A DNA stretch of 64,000 nt from Paenibacillus macerans (GCF_900454495.1 NZ_UGSI01000002.1:965001-1029000); one strand, 5' to 3'. Shown: positions 17,788 through 25,726, counted from the stretch's first letter. Translations and numbers: made by a program. Notes: a model not told the origin generated them from the sequence alone.

Positions 17788-19194
17788 ATGGCACTGCAGA
17801 TCTTTAATACGTTAACCCGGAAAAAAGAAGAGTTTGTCAGCATCACCCCGGGTAAAGTCAATATGTATGTTTGCGGACCGACCGTTTATGGTTATATCCA
17901 TATTGGGAACGCGCGGCCGATGATTTTTTTTGACGTTGTACGCAGCTATTTGGAAAACCAGAATTACGATGTGAACTATGTCGTCAATTTCACCGATGTG
18001 GACGACAAGCTGATCCGCAAAGCCGAGGAGCTGGGCAAAACGGTTCCTGAAGTGGCCGAGATGTTCATTCGGGCCTATTACGAAGATTTGGAAGGGCTTG
18101 GCATTCGGCGGGCCACGGCGAATCCGCGGGTGACGGAAAATATGGACGTGATCATCGGCTTCATCCGCGATTTGGAGCAGAAAGGTTTTGCTTACGAGAA
18201 CGGCGGGGACGTTTTCTTCCGCACCCGCAAGTTCCCGGAATACGGCAAGCTGTCCGGCCAAAACATCGATGAGCTGCAGTTCGGGATCCGGATCGATGTG
18301 GATGAGCGCAAGGAGCATCCGGAGGATTTCGTGCTGTGGAAAGCGGCCAAGCCGGGTGAAATCCATTGGACCAGCCCATGGGGCGAAGGGCGTCCGGGCT
18401 GGCATATCGAATGCTCGGCGATGTCCCGGCTTCTGCTTGGCGATACGCTGGACATTCACGGCGGGGGCCAGGACCTGCAGTTTCCGCACCATGAATGCGA
18501 GGTCGCGCAGTCGGAAGCGGCTACCGGCAAACCGCTGGCAAATTATTGGATGCATAACGGTTATATTAATATCGGCGGCGAAAAAATGTCGAAATCGCTC
18601 GGCAACGGGGTTCTCGTCAAAGATTTGCGCGAAAAATACAAGCCTGAAGCGTTCCGTTATTTTATGCTGTCGGCTCATTACCGCAACCCGCTGAACTTTA
18701 CCGAAGAGACGATGGTTCAGGCGGAGCGCAGCGTGGAGCGGATCGGCAACGCGGCGAACAATCTTCGCCACCGCCTGCAAGGGGCCGGAAGCGGAGCCGA
18801 TGCGGCGGCGCCGGCCTGGGAAAGCAAGCTGGAGCAAATCCGCGATACCTTCCATGCGAAAATGCAGGATGATTTCAATACGCCGGACGCGATTACGGCC
18901 GTGTTCGAGTGGGTCAGCGAAGTCAATGCTTTGCTGCAGCAGCCGGAAGTCGGGCGGGCCGACCTGGAAGCGGCGCTGCGGCTGTTCGACGAGATGAACG
19001 GCGTGCTGCGGATTGCCCCCGCGCCGGCGGAAGCCGAGCTGCTGGATGCCGACATCGAGGCGCTCATCGCGGAGCGGGCGGAAGCGCGGAAAGCCAAAAA
19101 CTGGGCGCGCGCGGATGAGATCCGCGACCTTTTGGTCGCGCAGGGCATCGTCCTTGAAGATACGCCCCAGGGCATGAGATGGCGCCGGAAATGA
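17788..19194 (+). CDS. cysS: Cysteinyl-tRNA synthetase
   Basis: 468 aa from ATG 17788 (aaagga 8 bases upstream; an in-frame GTG at 17782 is too close). Class I synthetase. Seen: zinc ligand C29 in YVCGPTVYGYIHIGNARP with the HIGH-type HIGN at 38-41, ECSAMS and HHECEVAQ zinc/binding segments, and KMSKS at about 266-270. Placed after cysE, 119 bases downstream, so both cysteine supply and charging are under the T-box. Overlaps the start of mrnC. Confidence 0.97.
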   Translation: MALQIFNTLTRKKEEFVSITPGKVNMYVCGPTVYGYIHIGNARPMIFFDVVRSYLENQNYDVNYVVNFTDVDDKLIRKAEELGKTVPEVAEMFIRAYYEDLEGLGIRRATANPRVTENMDVIIGFIRDLEQKGFAYENGGDVFFRTRKFPEYGKLSGQNIDELQFGIRIDVDERKEHPEDFVLWKAAKPGEIHWTSPWGEGRPGWHIECSAMSRLLLGDTLDIHGGGQDLQFPHHECEVAQSEAATGKPLANYWMHNGYINIGGEKMSKSLGNGVLVKDLREKYKPEAFRYFMLSAHYRNPLNFTEETMVQAERSVERIGNAANNLRHRLQGAGSGADAAAPAWESKLEQIRDTFHAKMQDDFNTPDAITAVFEWVSEVNALLQQPEVGRADLEAALRLFDEMNGVLRIAPAPAEAELLDADIEALIAERAEARKAKNWARADEIRDLLVAQGIVLEDTPQGMRWRRK

Positions 19195-19751
19195 CGGGAC
19201 GAGGCCAAACGGATAAAGAACGCCCGGCGGGCGAGGCGGCTGAGGCTTCGGCAATGGGGAGCGCTGCGGACGGTATTGCCGCCTCCGGCGCTGCCGGCCG
19301 CGCTGTCGCGCCGGCCGCCATTCCCCCCGCGGCGCCCCTGTGGTTCCCCGACGCGCCCTCCAAACCGGCGCGGCTGCTGCCGCCGCTGGCGCTCGCCTAC
19401 ATCGGAGACGCCGTGTTCGAGGTCGCCGTCCGCCAGCATGTGATGTCCCGCGCGAACCTGCGGCCGCATCATTTGCACCGGGAGTCGACGAGGTACGTCT
19501 CGGCCAAAGCGCAGGCGCAGCTGCTCGCCTTGCTGGAGCCGCAGCTGACCGAGGACGAAAGGACAATCGTTCGCCAGGGCCGCAACGCGAAGTCGGGGAC
19601 GATCCCGAAAAACGCCGATGTCCTGGAATACCGGCACGCCACCGCCTTCGAAAGCCTGGTCGGCTACCTGTACTATACGGGCGCCCACGACAGGCTGCGC
19701 CAGCTGGTGGCCCAAGGCTTTGCGCATTTGGATAGCGGAAGGCGGGATTGA
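19179..19751 (+). CDS. mrnC: Mini-ribonuclease III with long N-terminal extension
   Basis: 190 aa if started at ATG 19179 (aggg 6 bases upstream, 16-base overlap with cysS); ATG 19191 forms an ATGA overlap with the cysS stop and is an alternative. Known role: dimeric RNase III-like enzyme lacking a dsRNA-binding domain, maturing 23S rRNA ends. Seen: core from about residue 55 (LALAYIGDAVFEVAVR with the catalytic aspartate; FESLVGYLYY near the end with the acidic partner). The first about 50 residues are Ala/Gly/Pro-rich and low in complexity; the family core is about 130-140 aa, so this is an extra extension. Confidence 0.92.
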   Translation: MAPEMTGRGQTDKERPAGEAAEASAMGSAADGIAASGAAGRAVAPAAIPPAAPLWFPDAPSKPARLLPPLALAYIGDAVFEVAVRQHVMSRANLRPHHLHRESTRYVSAKAQAQLLALLEPQLTEDERTIVRQGRNAKSGTIPKNADVLEYRHATAFESLVGYLYYTGAHDRLRQLVAQGFAHLDSGRRD

Positions 19752-19807
19752 CAACAGCATTATTTTCATAACAACGGGAGACTTATGCGCTCTCTGGGAG
19801 GATTACG

Positions 19808-20560
19808 ATGGAGGATCAAGAATGGATCGGCGGCAAGCATTCGCTGCTTGAGGCGCTGCATGCCGGCCGCGCGATCAACAAAATCTGGGTGGCGGAAGGA
19901 GCCCAAAAACACCTTACCCAACCGATTTTGGCAGAGGCCAAAAACCGCGGCATCGTCGTCCAGTTCGTGGACAAAAGAAAGCTGGACCAAATGGTGCCGG
20001 GGCTGCAGCATCAAGGGGTGGTCGCCCAGGTCGCCCCTTATGCCTATGCGGAGGTAGACGATTTGCTGGCCGCTGCCAACGAGCGGGGAGAAGCGCCTTT
20101 TTTGCTGATTCTCGACGAAATCGAAGACCCGCATAACCTGGGTTCCATTTTACGGACCGCCGAGTGCACGGGCGTGCATGGCGTTATTATCCCCAAGCGT
20201 CGTTCGGCCGCCGTGACGGCTACGGTATCGAAAACCTCGGCCGGGGCGGTGGAATATGTTCCCGTCGCACGGGTGACGAACCTGGCGCAGACGATGGAAC
20301 GGCTGAAGGAGGAGGGGATCTGGATCGTCGGGACCGACGTAAACGCCAAGCAGGACATGTATCAAGGCGGCGGCGTGCTGAACGGTCCGGTGGCGGTCGT
20401 CATCGGCAACGAAAACAAAGGGATGGGGCGCCTCGTTCGCGAAACCTGCGACGTGCTGCTGAAACTGCCGATGAACGGGCGGCTGAACTCCCTGAACGCT
20501 TCGGTGGCCGCGGGAGTCATGATGTACGAAGCGCTGCGCAGACGACGCGCCGAAGGTTAA
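19808..20560 (+). CDS. rlmB: 23S rRNA 2'-O-methyltransferase, RlmB/TrmH family
   Basis: 250 aa, gggaggat about 8 bases before ATG. SPOUT-fold enzyme; by family and neighbourhood it methylates a guanosine of the 23S P-loop. Seen: N-terminal substrate-binding domain (IGGKHSLLEALHAG), then SpoU motif 1 (DPHNLGSILRTAECTG), motif 2 (VIGNENKGM) and motif 3 (LPMNGRLNSLNASVAAGVM), all intact. Lies between mrnC and rae1, as in Bacillus (yacO). Confidence 0.95.
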   Translation: MEDQEWIGGKHSLLEALHAGRAINKIWVAEGAQKHLTQPILAEAKNRGIVVQFVDKRKLDQMVPGLQHQGVVAQVAPYAYAEVDDLLAAANERGEAPFLLILDEIEDPHNLGSILRTAECTGVHGVIIPKRRSAAVTATVSKTSAGAVEYVPVARVTNLAQTMERLKEEGIWIVGTDVNAKQDMYQGGGVLNGPVAVVIGNENKGMGRLVRETCDVLLKLPMNGRLNSLNASVAAGVMMYEALRRRRAEG

Positions 20561-20565
20561 CGGGT

Positions 20566-21087
20566 ATGCGCGACCTGCGCGACGTGCTGCTGGTTGACGG
20601 GTACAACATGATCGGCGGGTGGCCCGAGCTGGCCGAGCTGTCCAAGCGGGACCTGCAGGAAGCCCGCGACAGGCTGCTTGAGCGGCTCGCCGATTATCAG
20701 GCTTTTTCCGGAAGGAAAGTGATCGTCGTATTCGATGCTTACCGTGTGCCGGGACTCGGCAAAACCTTCGCCCAAAATAAAGTGGACATGTACTTTACGA
20801 AGGAGAAGGAAACGGCCGATGAATGCATCGAGCGGCTGGTCGGCGAATTCAGTCACCGGCGGCGGCAAATTTACGTGGCAACAAGCGACATGGTGGAGCA
20901 GCATGTGATTTTCGGCCAGGGGGCCCTGCGCATTTCGGCCCGGGAATTGTTGACTCAGGTGGAGCAAAGCGAACAGGAAATCCAGCGCAAAATCGCCGAA
21001 CGAAGCGAGAAATCCAGCCGGAATACGCTGGATGCCAAGCTGAGTCCGGAGGTGCGCCAGCTGTTTGAAAGATGGCGCAGGGAATAA
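20566..21087 (+). CDS. rae1: Rae1/YacP, ribosome-associated A-site endoribonuclease
   Basis: 173 aa from ATG 20566; gaagg in the rlmB end gives the binding site, 5 bases separate the genes. The same frame stays open far upstream but that part overlaps rlmB in another frame. NYN/PIN-like fold. Seen: LLVDGYNMIGGWPEL (catalytic aspartate D11) at about 8-22, VVFDAYRVPG, TADECIERLV and ATSDMVEQ, the conserved acidic positions. Known role in Bacillus: cleaves mRNA in the ribosomal A site. The stop codon lies in an AT-rich hairpin. Confidence 0.94.
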   Translation: MRDLRDVLLVDGYNMIGGWPELAELSKRDLQEARDRLLERLADYQAFSGRKVIVVFDAYRVPGLGKTFAQNKVDMYFTKEKETADECIERLVGEFSHRRRQIYVATSDMVEQHVIFGQGALRISARELLTQVEQSEQEIQRKIAERSEKSSRNTLDAKLSPEVRQLFERWRRE

Positions 21088-21105
21088 AAGGGCATTCTTT
21101 TATTC
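21082..21105 (+). terminator. Hairpin over the rae1 stop codon
   Basis: gaataaaag / cttttattc, 9 bp with a 6-base loop, T-rich 3' arm then ctcctc. Could be a weak terminator between rae1 and sigH, which has its own promoter. Confidence 0.5.
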
Positions 21106-21160
21106 TCCTCCCAAATACTCTTGACAAAGTTCGACTTTACATCTTTTGGTACTTTTGTTG

Positions 21161-21190
21161 TTGACGCTTTTATGGACCTTCATATATACT
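21161..21190 (+). promoter_or_regulatory. SigA-type promoter of sigH
   Basis: TTGACG (21161-21166), 18-base spacer, TATACT (21185-21190), about 55 bases before the GTG. Another TTGACA at 21121 has no matching -10. Confidence 0.65.
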
Positions 21191-21248
21191 GTTCGTATTA
21201 CTTGACTGAGTGACGGGGTACCGTGCGTTGCAGCCGGAGGGATTTGTG

Positions 21249-21899
21249 GTGAGTGTCAAACTCGAATCATGGGTTAGGTTTGACTATGAGATCCAAAATG
21301 ACGAAGACATTGTCGAGGCGGTCCGCGAAGGCGACAGCGACGCGCTCGAGTACTTGATCAACAAGTACCGGAGTTTCGTGCGCGCCAAAGCCAGGTCCTA
21401 TTTTCTGATCGGAGCCGATCGCGAGGACATCATTCAGGAAGGCATGATCGGACTTTACAAATCGATCCGGGACTTTCGAGGGGATAAGCTGGCTTCGTTC
21501 AAAGCGTTCGCCGAACTGTGCATTACGAGGCAGATTATTACGGCGATCAAGACGGCGACCCGCCAGAAGCACATCCCGCTGAATTCCTATGTTTCCCTGG
21601 ACAAGCCGATCTACGACGAGGAATCCGATCGCACTTTGCTTGACGTGATTTGCGGTTCTCAGGTGAGCGATCCGGAGGAGCTGATCATTAACCAGGAAGA
21701 GTTCAGCGGACTTGAGGACAAGATGTCCGAGATTCTCAGCGACCTGGAGCGGAAGGTGCTTATGTTGTACCTGGACGGGCGTTCTTACCAGGAGATCGCC
21801 GTGGACCTGAACCGTCACGTCAAATCGATCGACAACGCGTTGCAGCGGGTCAAGCGCAAGCTGGAACGATATCTGGAAGTTCGCGACGGCAGTATTTAA
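21249..21899 (+). CDS. sigH: RNA polymerase sigma factor SigH (sigma-30)
   Basis: 216 aa from GTG 21249, seven bases after ggaggg; a second GTG at 21246 is too close and the ATG-like frame to 21210 lacks a site. Known role: transition-state and early sporulation sigma factor. Seen: region 2 (ALEYLINKYRSFVRAKARSYF, ADREDIIQEGMIGLYKSIRDF), and region 4 helix-turn-helix (DLERKVLMLYLDGRSYQEIA, then HVKSIDNALQRVKRKLERYL). Position between rae1 and rpmG is the Bacillus order; presence suggests a spore former. Confidence 0.95.
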   Translation: MSVKLESWVRFDYEIQNDEDIVEAVREGDSDALEYLINKYRSFVRAKARSYFLIGADREDIIQEGMIGLYKSIRDFRGDKLASFKAFAELCITRQIITAIKTATRQKHIPLNSYVSLDKPIYDEESDRTLLDVICGSQVSDPEELIINQEEFSGLEDKMSEILSDLERKVLMLYLDGRSYQEIAVDLNRHVKSIDNALQRVKRKLERYLEVRDGSI

Positions 21900-21965
21900 G
21901 TGCGGGAACTGATTATTTTTCATATAAAATCGAGTTCAAAAAGTGCTATAAAAAAAGAATAGACG

Positions 21966-21999
21966 AGGGCGCCTGTATGTAACGGGAGGCCCTTTTTTT
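21966..21999 (+). terminator. Terminator after sigH
   Basis: gggcgcct / aggccc stem with small bulge, then seven T residues. Separates sigH from the rpmG-secE-nusG unit. The gap 22000-22116 shows nothing else. Confidence 0.75.
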
Positions 22000-22116
22000 G
22001 GAAAAGTCCGCCCGTTCGCAGGCTCTACGCTTAAGGCCGATTTGAGGGCGCAGGGTTTATCTTCCAAAATCGTGACCAATACTATAAATATTCGTAGGGG
22101 TTGGCTTGTTGTCTCG

Positions 22117-22145
22117 TTGACACGACTATGGCCATGTGATAAAGT
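22117..22145 (+). promoter_or_regulatory. Candidate SigA promoter of rpmG-secE-nusG
   Basis: Perfect TTGACA (22117-22122), 17-base spacer, TAAAGT (22140-22145). The predicted start lies within the ttttagg-ggcctaaa palindrome at 22147-22163, which could therefore act as an operator. Confidence 0.6.
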
Positions 22146-22146
22146 G

Positions 22147-22163
22147 TTTTAGGTAGGCCTAAA
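22147..22163. repeat. Palindrome ttttaggtaggcctaaa before rpmG
   Basis: Second occurrence of the palindrome seen after clpC at 7512-7530 (spacer one base shorter). It sits at the presumed transcription start of rpmG-secE-nusG. Confidence 0.4.
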
Positions 22164-22244
22164 TTTGTGCTTGCATTTTTTAGAATGCCGAATTTTAGGT
22201 CAATATAGAGACGCTCATAAGAATGTCTTCGGGAGGTGCACATC

Positions 22245-22394
22245 ATGCGGGTAATAATTACGTTGGCTTGTACGAACTGTAAACAAAGAAACTACACGAC
22301 AACGAAAAACAAGCGTAACCACCCCGACCGCATGGAGATGAAGAAATTTTGTAAGTTTTGCAACGAGCAAGTTCTTCATCGCGAAACCAGATAG
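22245..22394 (+). CDS. rpmG: 50S ribosomal protein L33 (zinc type)
   Basis: 49 aa, found by reading the sequence directly: starts MRVIITLACTNC and ends VLHRETR. gggaggtg lies 7-8 bases before ATG. Two CxxC pairs (C9/C12 and C36/C39) show the zinc-binding form. Position before secE-nusG is the standard one in Firmicutes. A structural protein near the ribosomal E site. Confidence 0.95.
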   Translation: MRVIITLACTNCKQRNYTTTKNKRNHPDRMEMKKFCKFCNEQVLHRETR

Positions 22395-22415
22395 CCTTTG
22401 GAGGTGTAGTCGCGC

Positions 22416-22607
22416 ATGAAACGCAGTTTCAAGTCGTTTTTTTCTTTTTTCTCTGAGAGCTGGGCTGAGCTTAAAAAGGTTCGCTGGCCTAATCGTAAAG
22501 AGCTGACTAATTATACGCTGATTGTGCTCGGTACAATTGTCGTTGTGGCGATTTATTTTTGGGTTCTGGACATCGGCATTTCTGCTGTGATCGAAGCGAT
22601 AATTTAA
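22416..22607 (+). CDS. secE: Preprotein translocase subunit SecE
   Basis: 63 aa, single-spanning form. Seen: amphipathic segment SWAELKKVRWPNRKELTNYT, the conserved SecE signature, then one transmembrane helix (about 35-57). Forms SecYEG with SecY (encoded at 56853). ggaggtg 7-8 bases upstream of ATG; 21 bases after rpmG. Confidence 0.96.
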   Translation: MKRSFKSFFSFFSESWAELKKVRWPNRKELTNYTLIVLGTIVVVAIYFWVLDIGISAVIEAII

Positions 22608-22630
22608 GAAGGGTCCCTAGGTGGCTTGAT

Positions 22631-23164
22631 ATGGAAAAAAGATGGTATGTCGTTCATACCTATTCCGGGTATGAGAACAAGGTCAAAGCCAATTTGGAGA
22701 AGCGTGTCGAGTCCATGGGCATGGAAGACAAGATATTCCGCGTACTTGTTCCGATGGAAGAAGAAGTGGTGAACAAAGACGGCAAGAAGAAAACCGTCAT
22801 GCGCAAAGTTTACCCGGGGTATGTCTTGGTGGAAATGATCCAAACCGACGATTCCTGGTACGTTGTCCGCAACACGCCGGGTGTCACGGGATTTGTCGGC
22901 TCCACGGGTTCCGGTTCCAAACCTACTCCGCTGCTTCCAGAAGAAGTGGAGCAGATCCTGCATCATATGGGCATGGAAGAGCCGAAGCCGGTGATCGAGT
23001 TCGAACTCAAAGAATCCGTACGCATCAAAGTTGGCCCGTTTGCTAATTTTGTCGGCTCGATTGAAGAGATTTTAACGGACAAGAGCAAGCTGAAGGTTCA
23101 CGTCAACATGTTCGGCAGAGAAACCCCGCTTGAGCTGGATTACACTCAGGTGGAGAAGATATAA
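22631..23164 (+). CDS. nusG: Transcription factor NusG
   Basis: 177 aa from ATG 22631; aggtgg 7-8 bases upstream. Known role: binds the RNA polymerase clamp, affects pausing and couples to ribosome or Rho. Seen: NGN domain (MEKRWYVVHTYSGYENKVK to about 110), and a C-terminal KOW domain (VRIKVGPFANFVGSIEEI from about 125). Directly follows secE, the conserved pair. Confidence 0.97.
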   Translation: MEKRWYVVHTYSGYENKVKANLEKRVESMGMEDKIFRVLVPMEEEVVNKDGKKKTVMRKVYPGYVLVEMIQTDDSWYVVRNTPGVTGFVGSTGSGSKPTPLLPEEVEQILHHMGMEEPKPVIEFELKESVRIKVGPFANFVGSIEEILTDKSKLKVHVNMFGRETPLELDYTQVEKI

Positions 23165-23169
23165 TTAAG

Positions 23170-23197
23170 TGTTCAAAAGATGTTTTTTTTGAACTAC
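23170..23197 (+). repeat. Mini hairpin remnant of the gttcaaaaagtc repeat family
   Basis: gttcaaaa-gatgt-ttttttttgaac then tact, directly after nusG. Same ends as the mini element at 35363-35393 and the full repeats at 35409, 35595 and 47115. With its T-run it could work as an intrinsic terminator between nusG and rplK. Confidence 0.6.
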
Positions 23198-23222
23198 TTC
23201 TAAAGGTTTCTTAGGGTTTCAA

Positions 23223-23252
23223 AGTGGGAGGAACTGTGTTCCGTCTACCACT
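23223..23252 (+). promoter_or_regulatory. Candidate ribosomal protein L1 binding site in rplK leader
   Basis: agtgggagga...taccact: stem agtgg/ccact with gagga and uncharged-loop bases as in the L1 stalk of 23S rRNA (ggtgggag..ataccacc at 1055-1113 in this window). L1 is known to repress its own operon by binding such mimics. A second copy precedes rplA. Confidence 0.6.
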
Positions 23253-23275
23253 ATTAGGGCAAGGAGGTGTTTTAC

Positions 23276-23701
23276 ATGGCGAAAAAAGTTATTAAAGTGG
23301 TAAAACTGCAAATTCCTGCGGGTAAAGCGAACCCTGCACCTCCGGTAGGTCCGGCGTTGGGTCAAGCGGGTGTCAACATCATGGCATTCTGTAAGGAATT
23401 TAACGCACGTACCGCCGATCAAGCAGGTTTGATCATTCCGGTTGAAATTTCGGTGTTTGAAGACCGTTCTTTTACTTTCATCACCAAAACTCCTCCGGCA
23501 GCCGTTCTGCTTCGCGTCGCAGCGAAGATCGAGAAGGGTTCCGGCGAACCGAACAAGAAGAAAGTGGCTACCGTGAAGCGCGACACCGTTCGTCAAATCG
23601 CGGAGCAAAAAATGCCCGACCTGAACGCAGCGTCCGTCGAAGCGGCTATGCGCATGGTTGAAGGTACGGCCCGCAGCATGGGCATCACGATCCAAGACTA
23701 A
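23276..23701 (+). CDS. rplK: 50S ribosomal protein L11
   Basis: 141 aa. Binds the GTPase-associated centre of 23S rRNA, whose gene sequence begins this window. Seen: proline-rich N-terminal domain (PAGKANPAPPVGPALGQAG) and C-terminal RNA-binding domain ending AARMVEG-like EAAMRMVEGTARSMGI. aaggaggtg 8 bases before ATG. First of rplK-rplA. Confidence 0.98.
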   Translation: MAKKVIKVVKLQIPAGKANPAPPVGPALGQAGVNIMAFCKEFNARTADQAGLIIPVEISVFEDRSFTFITKTPPAAVLLRVAAKIEKGSGEPNKKKVATVKRDTVRQIAEQKMPDLNAASVEAAMRMVEGTARSMGITIQD

Positions 23702-23761
23702 GTTTGGATCCACGGATGGAGTTTTATAAATGATCGAAGCATATTTATAAAATTCATCCCA

Positions 23762-23788
23762 AGTGGGAGGATATTCCGCTAATACCAC
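23762..23788 (+). promoter_or_regulatory. Candidate L1 binding site before rplA
   Basis: agtgggaggatattccg...taccac: the same primary motif and stem (gtgg/ccac) as at 23223-23252, 17 bases before the rplA start codon region. Placement near the ribosome binding site fits translational autorepression by L1. Confidence 0.6.
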
Positions 23789-23804
23789 AAAGGAGGACGA
23801 ATTC

Positions 23805-24497
23805 ATGGCTAAACACGGTAAGAAATACCTGGAAGCCGCTAAGCTGATCGACAGCGAAGCGACTTACGAGCCTTTGGAAGCCGTTGAACTGGTGAAGAAG
23901 GCGGCGACTGCCAAATTCGACGAAACCGTCGAAGCAGCGGTTCGTTTGGGCGTAGACCCTCGTAAACAAGACCAAGCCGTTCGCGGTGTGGTTGTCCTGC
24001 CTCACGGCACAGGCAAAACCCAACGCGTACTGGTATTCGCCAAAGGCGACAAAGCGAAGGAAGCGGAAGCTGCCGGAGCTGATTATGTAGGCGATCAAGA
24101 CATGATCAACAAAATCCAACAAGGCTGGTTCGAATTCGATGTCTGCGTAGCTACGCCGGACATGATGAGCGAAGTTGGTAAACTCGGCCGTCTGCTCGGC
24201 GGTAAAGGCCTTATGCCTAACCCGAAAGCAGGTACCGTTACGTTTGACGTAGCGAAAGCCGTTCAAGAAATCAAAGCAGGTAAAATCGAGTACCGTCTGG
24301 ATAAAGCAGGTCAAATCCATGCGCCAATCGGGAAGGTTTCTTTCGGTGCTGAACAACTGAACGAAAACCTGAAAGCTCTTATTGACGCGTTGAACCGGGC
24401 TAAACCGGCTGCGGCCAAGGGCGTTTACTTGAAAAATATCGCGATTTCTTCGACCATGGGCCCGAGCGCTCGCGTTAATACAGCATCTTACAGATAA
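23805..24497 (+). CDS. rplA: 50S ribosomal protein L1
   Basis: 230 aa from ATG 23805 (aaaggagg 8 bases upstream). Forms the mobile L1 stalk and is the likely repressor of rplK-rplA translation. Seen: MAKHGKKYLEAAKLID start, KGLMPNPKAGTVT signature and KGVYLKNIAISSTMGPSARV end. Full length. Confidence 0.98.
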   Translation: MAKHGKKYLEAAKLIDSEATYEPLEAVELVKKAATAKFDETVEAAVRLGVDPRKQDQAVRGVVVLPHGTGKTQRVLVFAKGDKAKEAEAAGADYVGDQDMINKIQQGWFEFDVCVATPDMMSEVGKLGRLLGGKGLMPNPKAGTVTFDVAKAVQEIKAGKIEYRLDKAGQIHAPIGKVSFGAEQLNENLKALIDALNRAKPAAAKGVYLKNIAISSTMGPSARVNTASYR

Positions 24498-24523
24498 TAC
24501 CAGTGCCCCGACGGCAATACGGA

Positions 24524-24553
24524 TTGACAACAAAGTGAATCCGCTGGTATACT
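24524..24553 (+). promoter_or_regulatory. Promoter of rplJ-rplL
   Basis: TTGACA (24524-24529), 18-base spacer, TATACT (24548-24553) preceded by TGG, an extended -10. Strong SigA-type signal immediately before the L10 leader. Confidence 0.85.
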
Positions 24554-24582
24554 GAAATGGTTGTTTTGATGTGAGACTGACA

Positions 24583-24727
24583 TGTGAATATGCTTACCGT
24601 AGACAGTAGGTGCCGCAAGGCTTAATTTCCTACCGAGGTGTTCTGATAGAACGTAATTTCATGCGGGTTTTCCGCGTGAAATGCTTCATTCAAGCCTTCG
24701 TGATTCTACGGAGGCCTTTTTAATGGT
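24583..24727 (+). promoter_or_regulatory. L10 ribosomal protein leader with attenuator
   Basis: Contains the conserved kink-turn-like segments gtagacagtaggtgc (24600-24614) and tttcctaccgaggtgttc (from 24627), the L10-leader signature; gtaggt pairs with ctac. A terminator hairpin (24692-24721) follows. Known mechanism: L10(L12)4 binds the leader and reduces expression of rplJ-rplL. Confidence 0.85.
24692..24721 (+). terminator. Attenuator of rplJ leader
   Basis: agccttcg / cggaggcc (near-perfect) with a 7-base loop and five T residues, 45 bases before rplJ. Confidence 0.8.
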
Positions 24728-24765
24728 GTGAAAGGCTCATGCAATTCTAATAGGAGGTGTACAGT

Positions 24766-25275
24766 TTGGCAAACGCAAAAGTCATTCAAGCGAAACAAGA
24801 AGCGGTTGACGCGTTGACTGCGAAGCTGCGCGAAAGCGCAACGACCGTCGTGGCGGACTATCGCGGATTGAATGTTGCACAAGTTACCGAACTCCGCAAA
24901 CAGCTTCGCGAAGCCGGCGTGGAATTCCAAGTGCTGAAGAATACGCTCGTTCGCCGCGCAACCGCCGCTGCGGAACTTTCTGAACTGGACGAAGTGCTGA
25001 CCGGTCCAACGGCCATCGCTTTCAGTACGGAAGACGCAGTAGCTCCGGCAAAAATTTTGAGCGATTTCGCCAAAAAGAACGATGCATTGAAAGTGAAGGG
25101 TGGCGTGGTTGAAGGCCGTGTAGTTGGCGTCGACCAAATCAAAGCGCTGGCGGATCTTCCGTCCCGCGAAGGTCTCCTTTCCATGCTCCTCAGCGTGCTG
25201 CAGGCTCCGATGCGCAACTTCGCGCTCGCGGTCAAAGCCGTTGCCGAGAAAGAAGAGGGCGGCGCAACCGCTTAA
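24766..25275 (+). CDS. rplJ: 50S ribosomal protein L10
   Basis: 169 aa with a TTG start at 24766, eight bases after aggagg (24752-24757); an in-frame GTG at 24757 is part of the binding site. Seen: ADYRGLNVAQVTELRKQLRE and LTGPTAIAFS family motifs and an alanine-rich C-terminal helix that carries L7/L12 dimers. Expression probably tuned by the L10 leader. Confidence 0.97.
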   Translation: MANAKVIQAKQEAVDALTAKLRESATTVVADYRGLNVAQVTELRKQLREAGVEFQVLKNTLVRRATAAAELSELDEVLTGPTAIAFSTEDAVAPAKILSDFAKKNDALKVKGGVVEGRVVGVDQIKALADLPSREGLLSMLLSVLQAPMRNFALAVKAVAEKEEGGATA

Positions 25276-25343
25276 GCCTCTTCGGCAGTTCGTGATTTGA
25301 AGTACCACAACCCATAAACTATTAAAATAATGGAGGTTCAACC

Positions 25344-25709
25344 ATGAGTAAAGAATCCATCTTGGAAGAGATTAAAGGTATGACCGTTCTTGAACTGAAC
25401 GATCTTGTAAAAGCAATCGAAGAAGAATTTGGCGTAACTGCAGCAGCTCCGGTAGTTGTAGCAGGTGGCGGCGGCGGCGGTGCCGAAGCTGCTGAACAAA
25501 CTGAATTCGACGTGATCCTGACTAACGCTGGCGCATCCAAAATCAACGTTATCAAAGTGGTTCGCGAAATCACGGGCCTCGGCTTGAAAGAAGCCAAAGA
25601 CCTGGTAGACAACGCTCCGAAGCCGCTGAAAGAAAAAGTGGGCAAAGAAGAAGCAGACGGCATCAAAGCAAAATTGGAAGAAGCAGGCGCAACTGTAGAA
25701 GTAAAATAA
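25344..25709 (+). CDS. rplL: 50S ribosomal protein L7/L12
   Basis: 121 aa. Seen: N-terminal dimerisation helices (1-30), a flexible Ala/Gly hinge (VVVAGGGGGGAEAAE, about 34-50) and the factor-binding C-terminal domain (GLGLKEAKDLVDNAPKPLKE). tggaggt 7-8 bases before ATG. Followed by a strong terminator, so rplL and rpoB are separate units here. Confidence 0.98.
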   Translation: MSKESILEEIKGMTVLELNDLVKAIEEEFGVTAAAPVVVAGGGGGGAEAAEQTEFDVILTNAGASKINVIKVVREITGLGLKEAKDLVDNAPKPLKEKVGKEEADGIKAKLEEAGATVEVK

Positions 25710-25726
25710 TCGTCTCTTCATCTCAG

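Noticed and set aside
24757..24768. GTG 24757 as start of rplJ
   Set aside because: It is part of the aggaggtg binding site; TTG 24766 has correct spacing and gives the family N-terminus.
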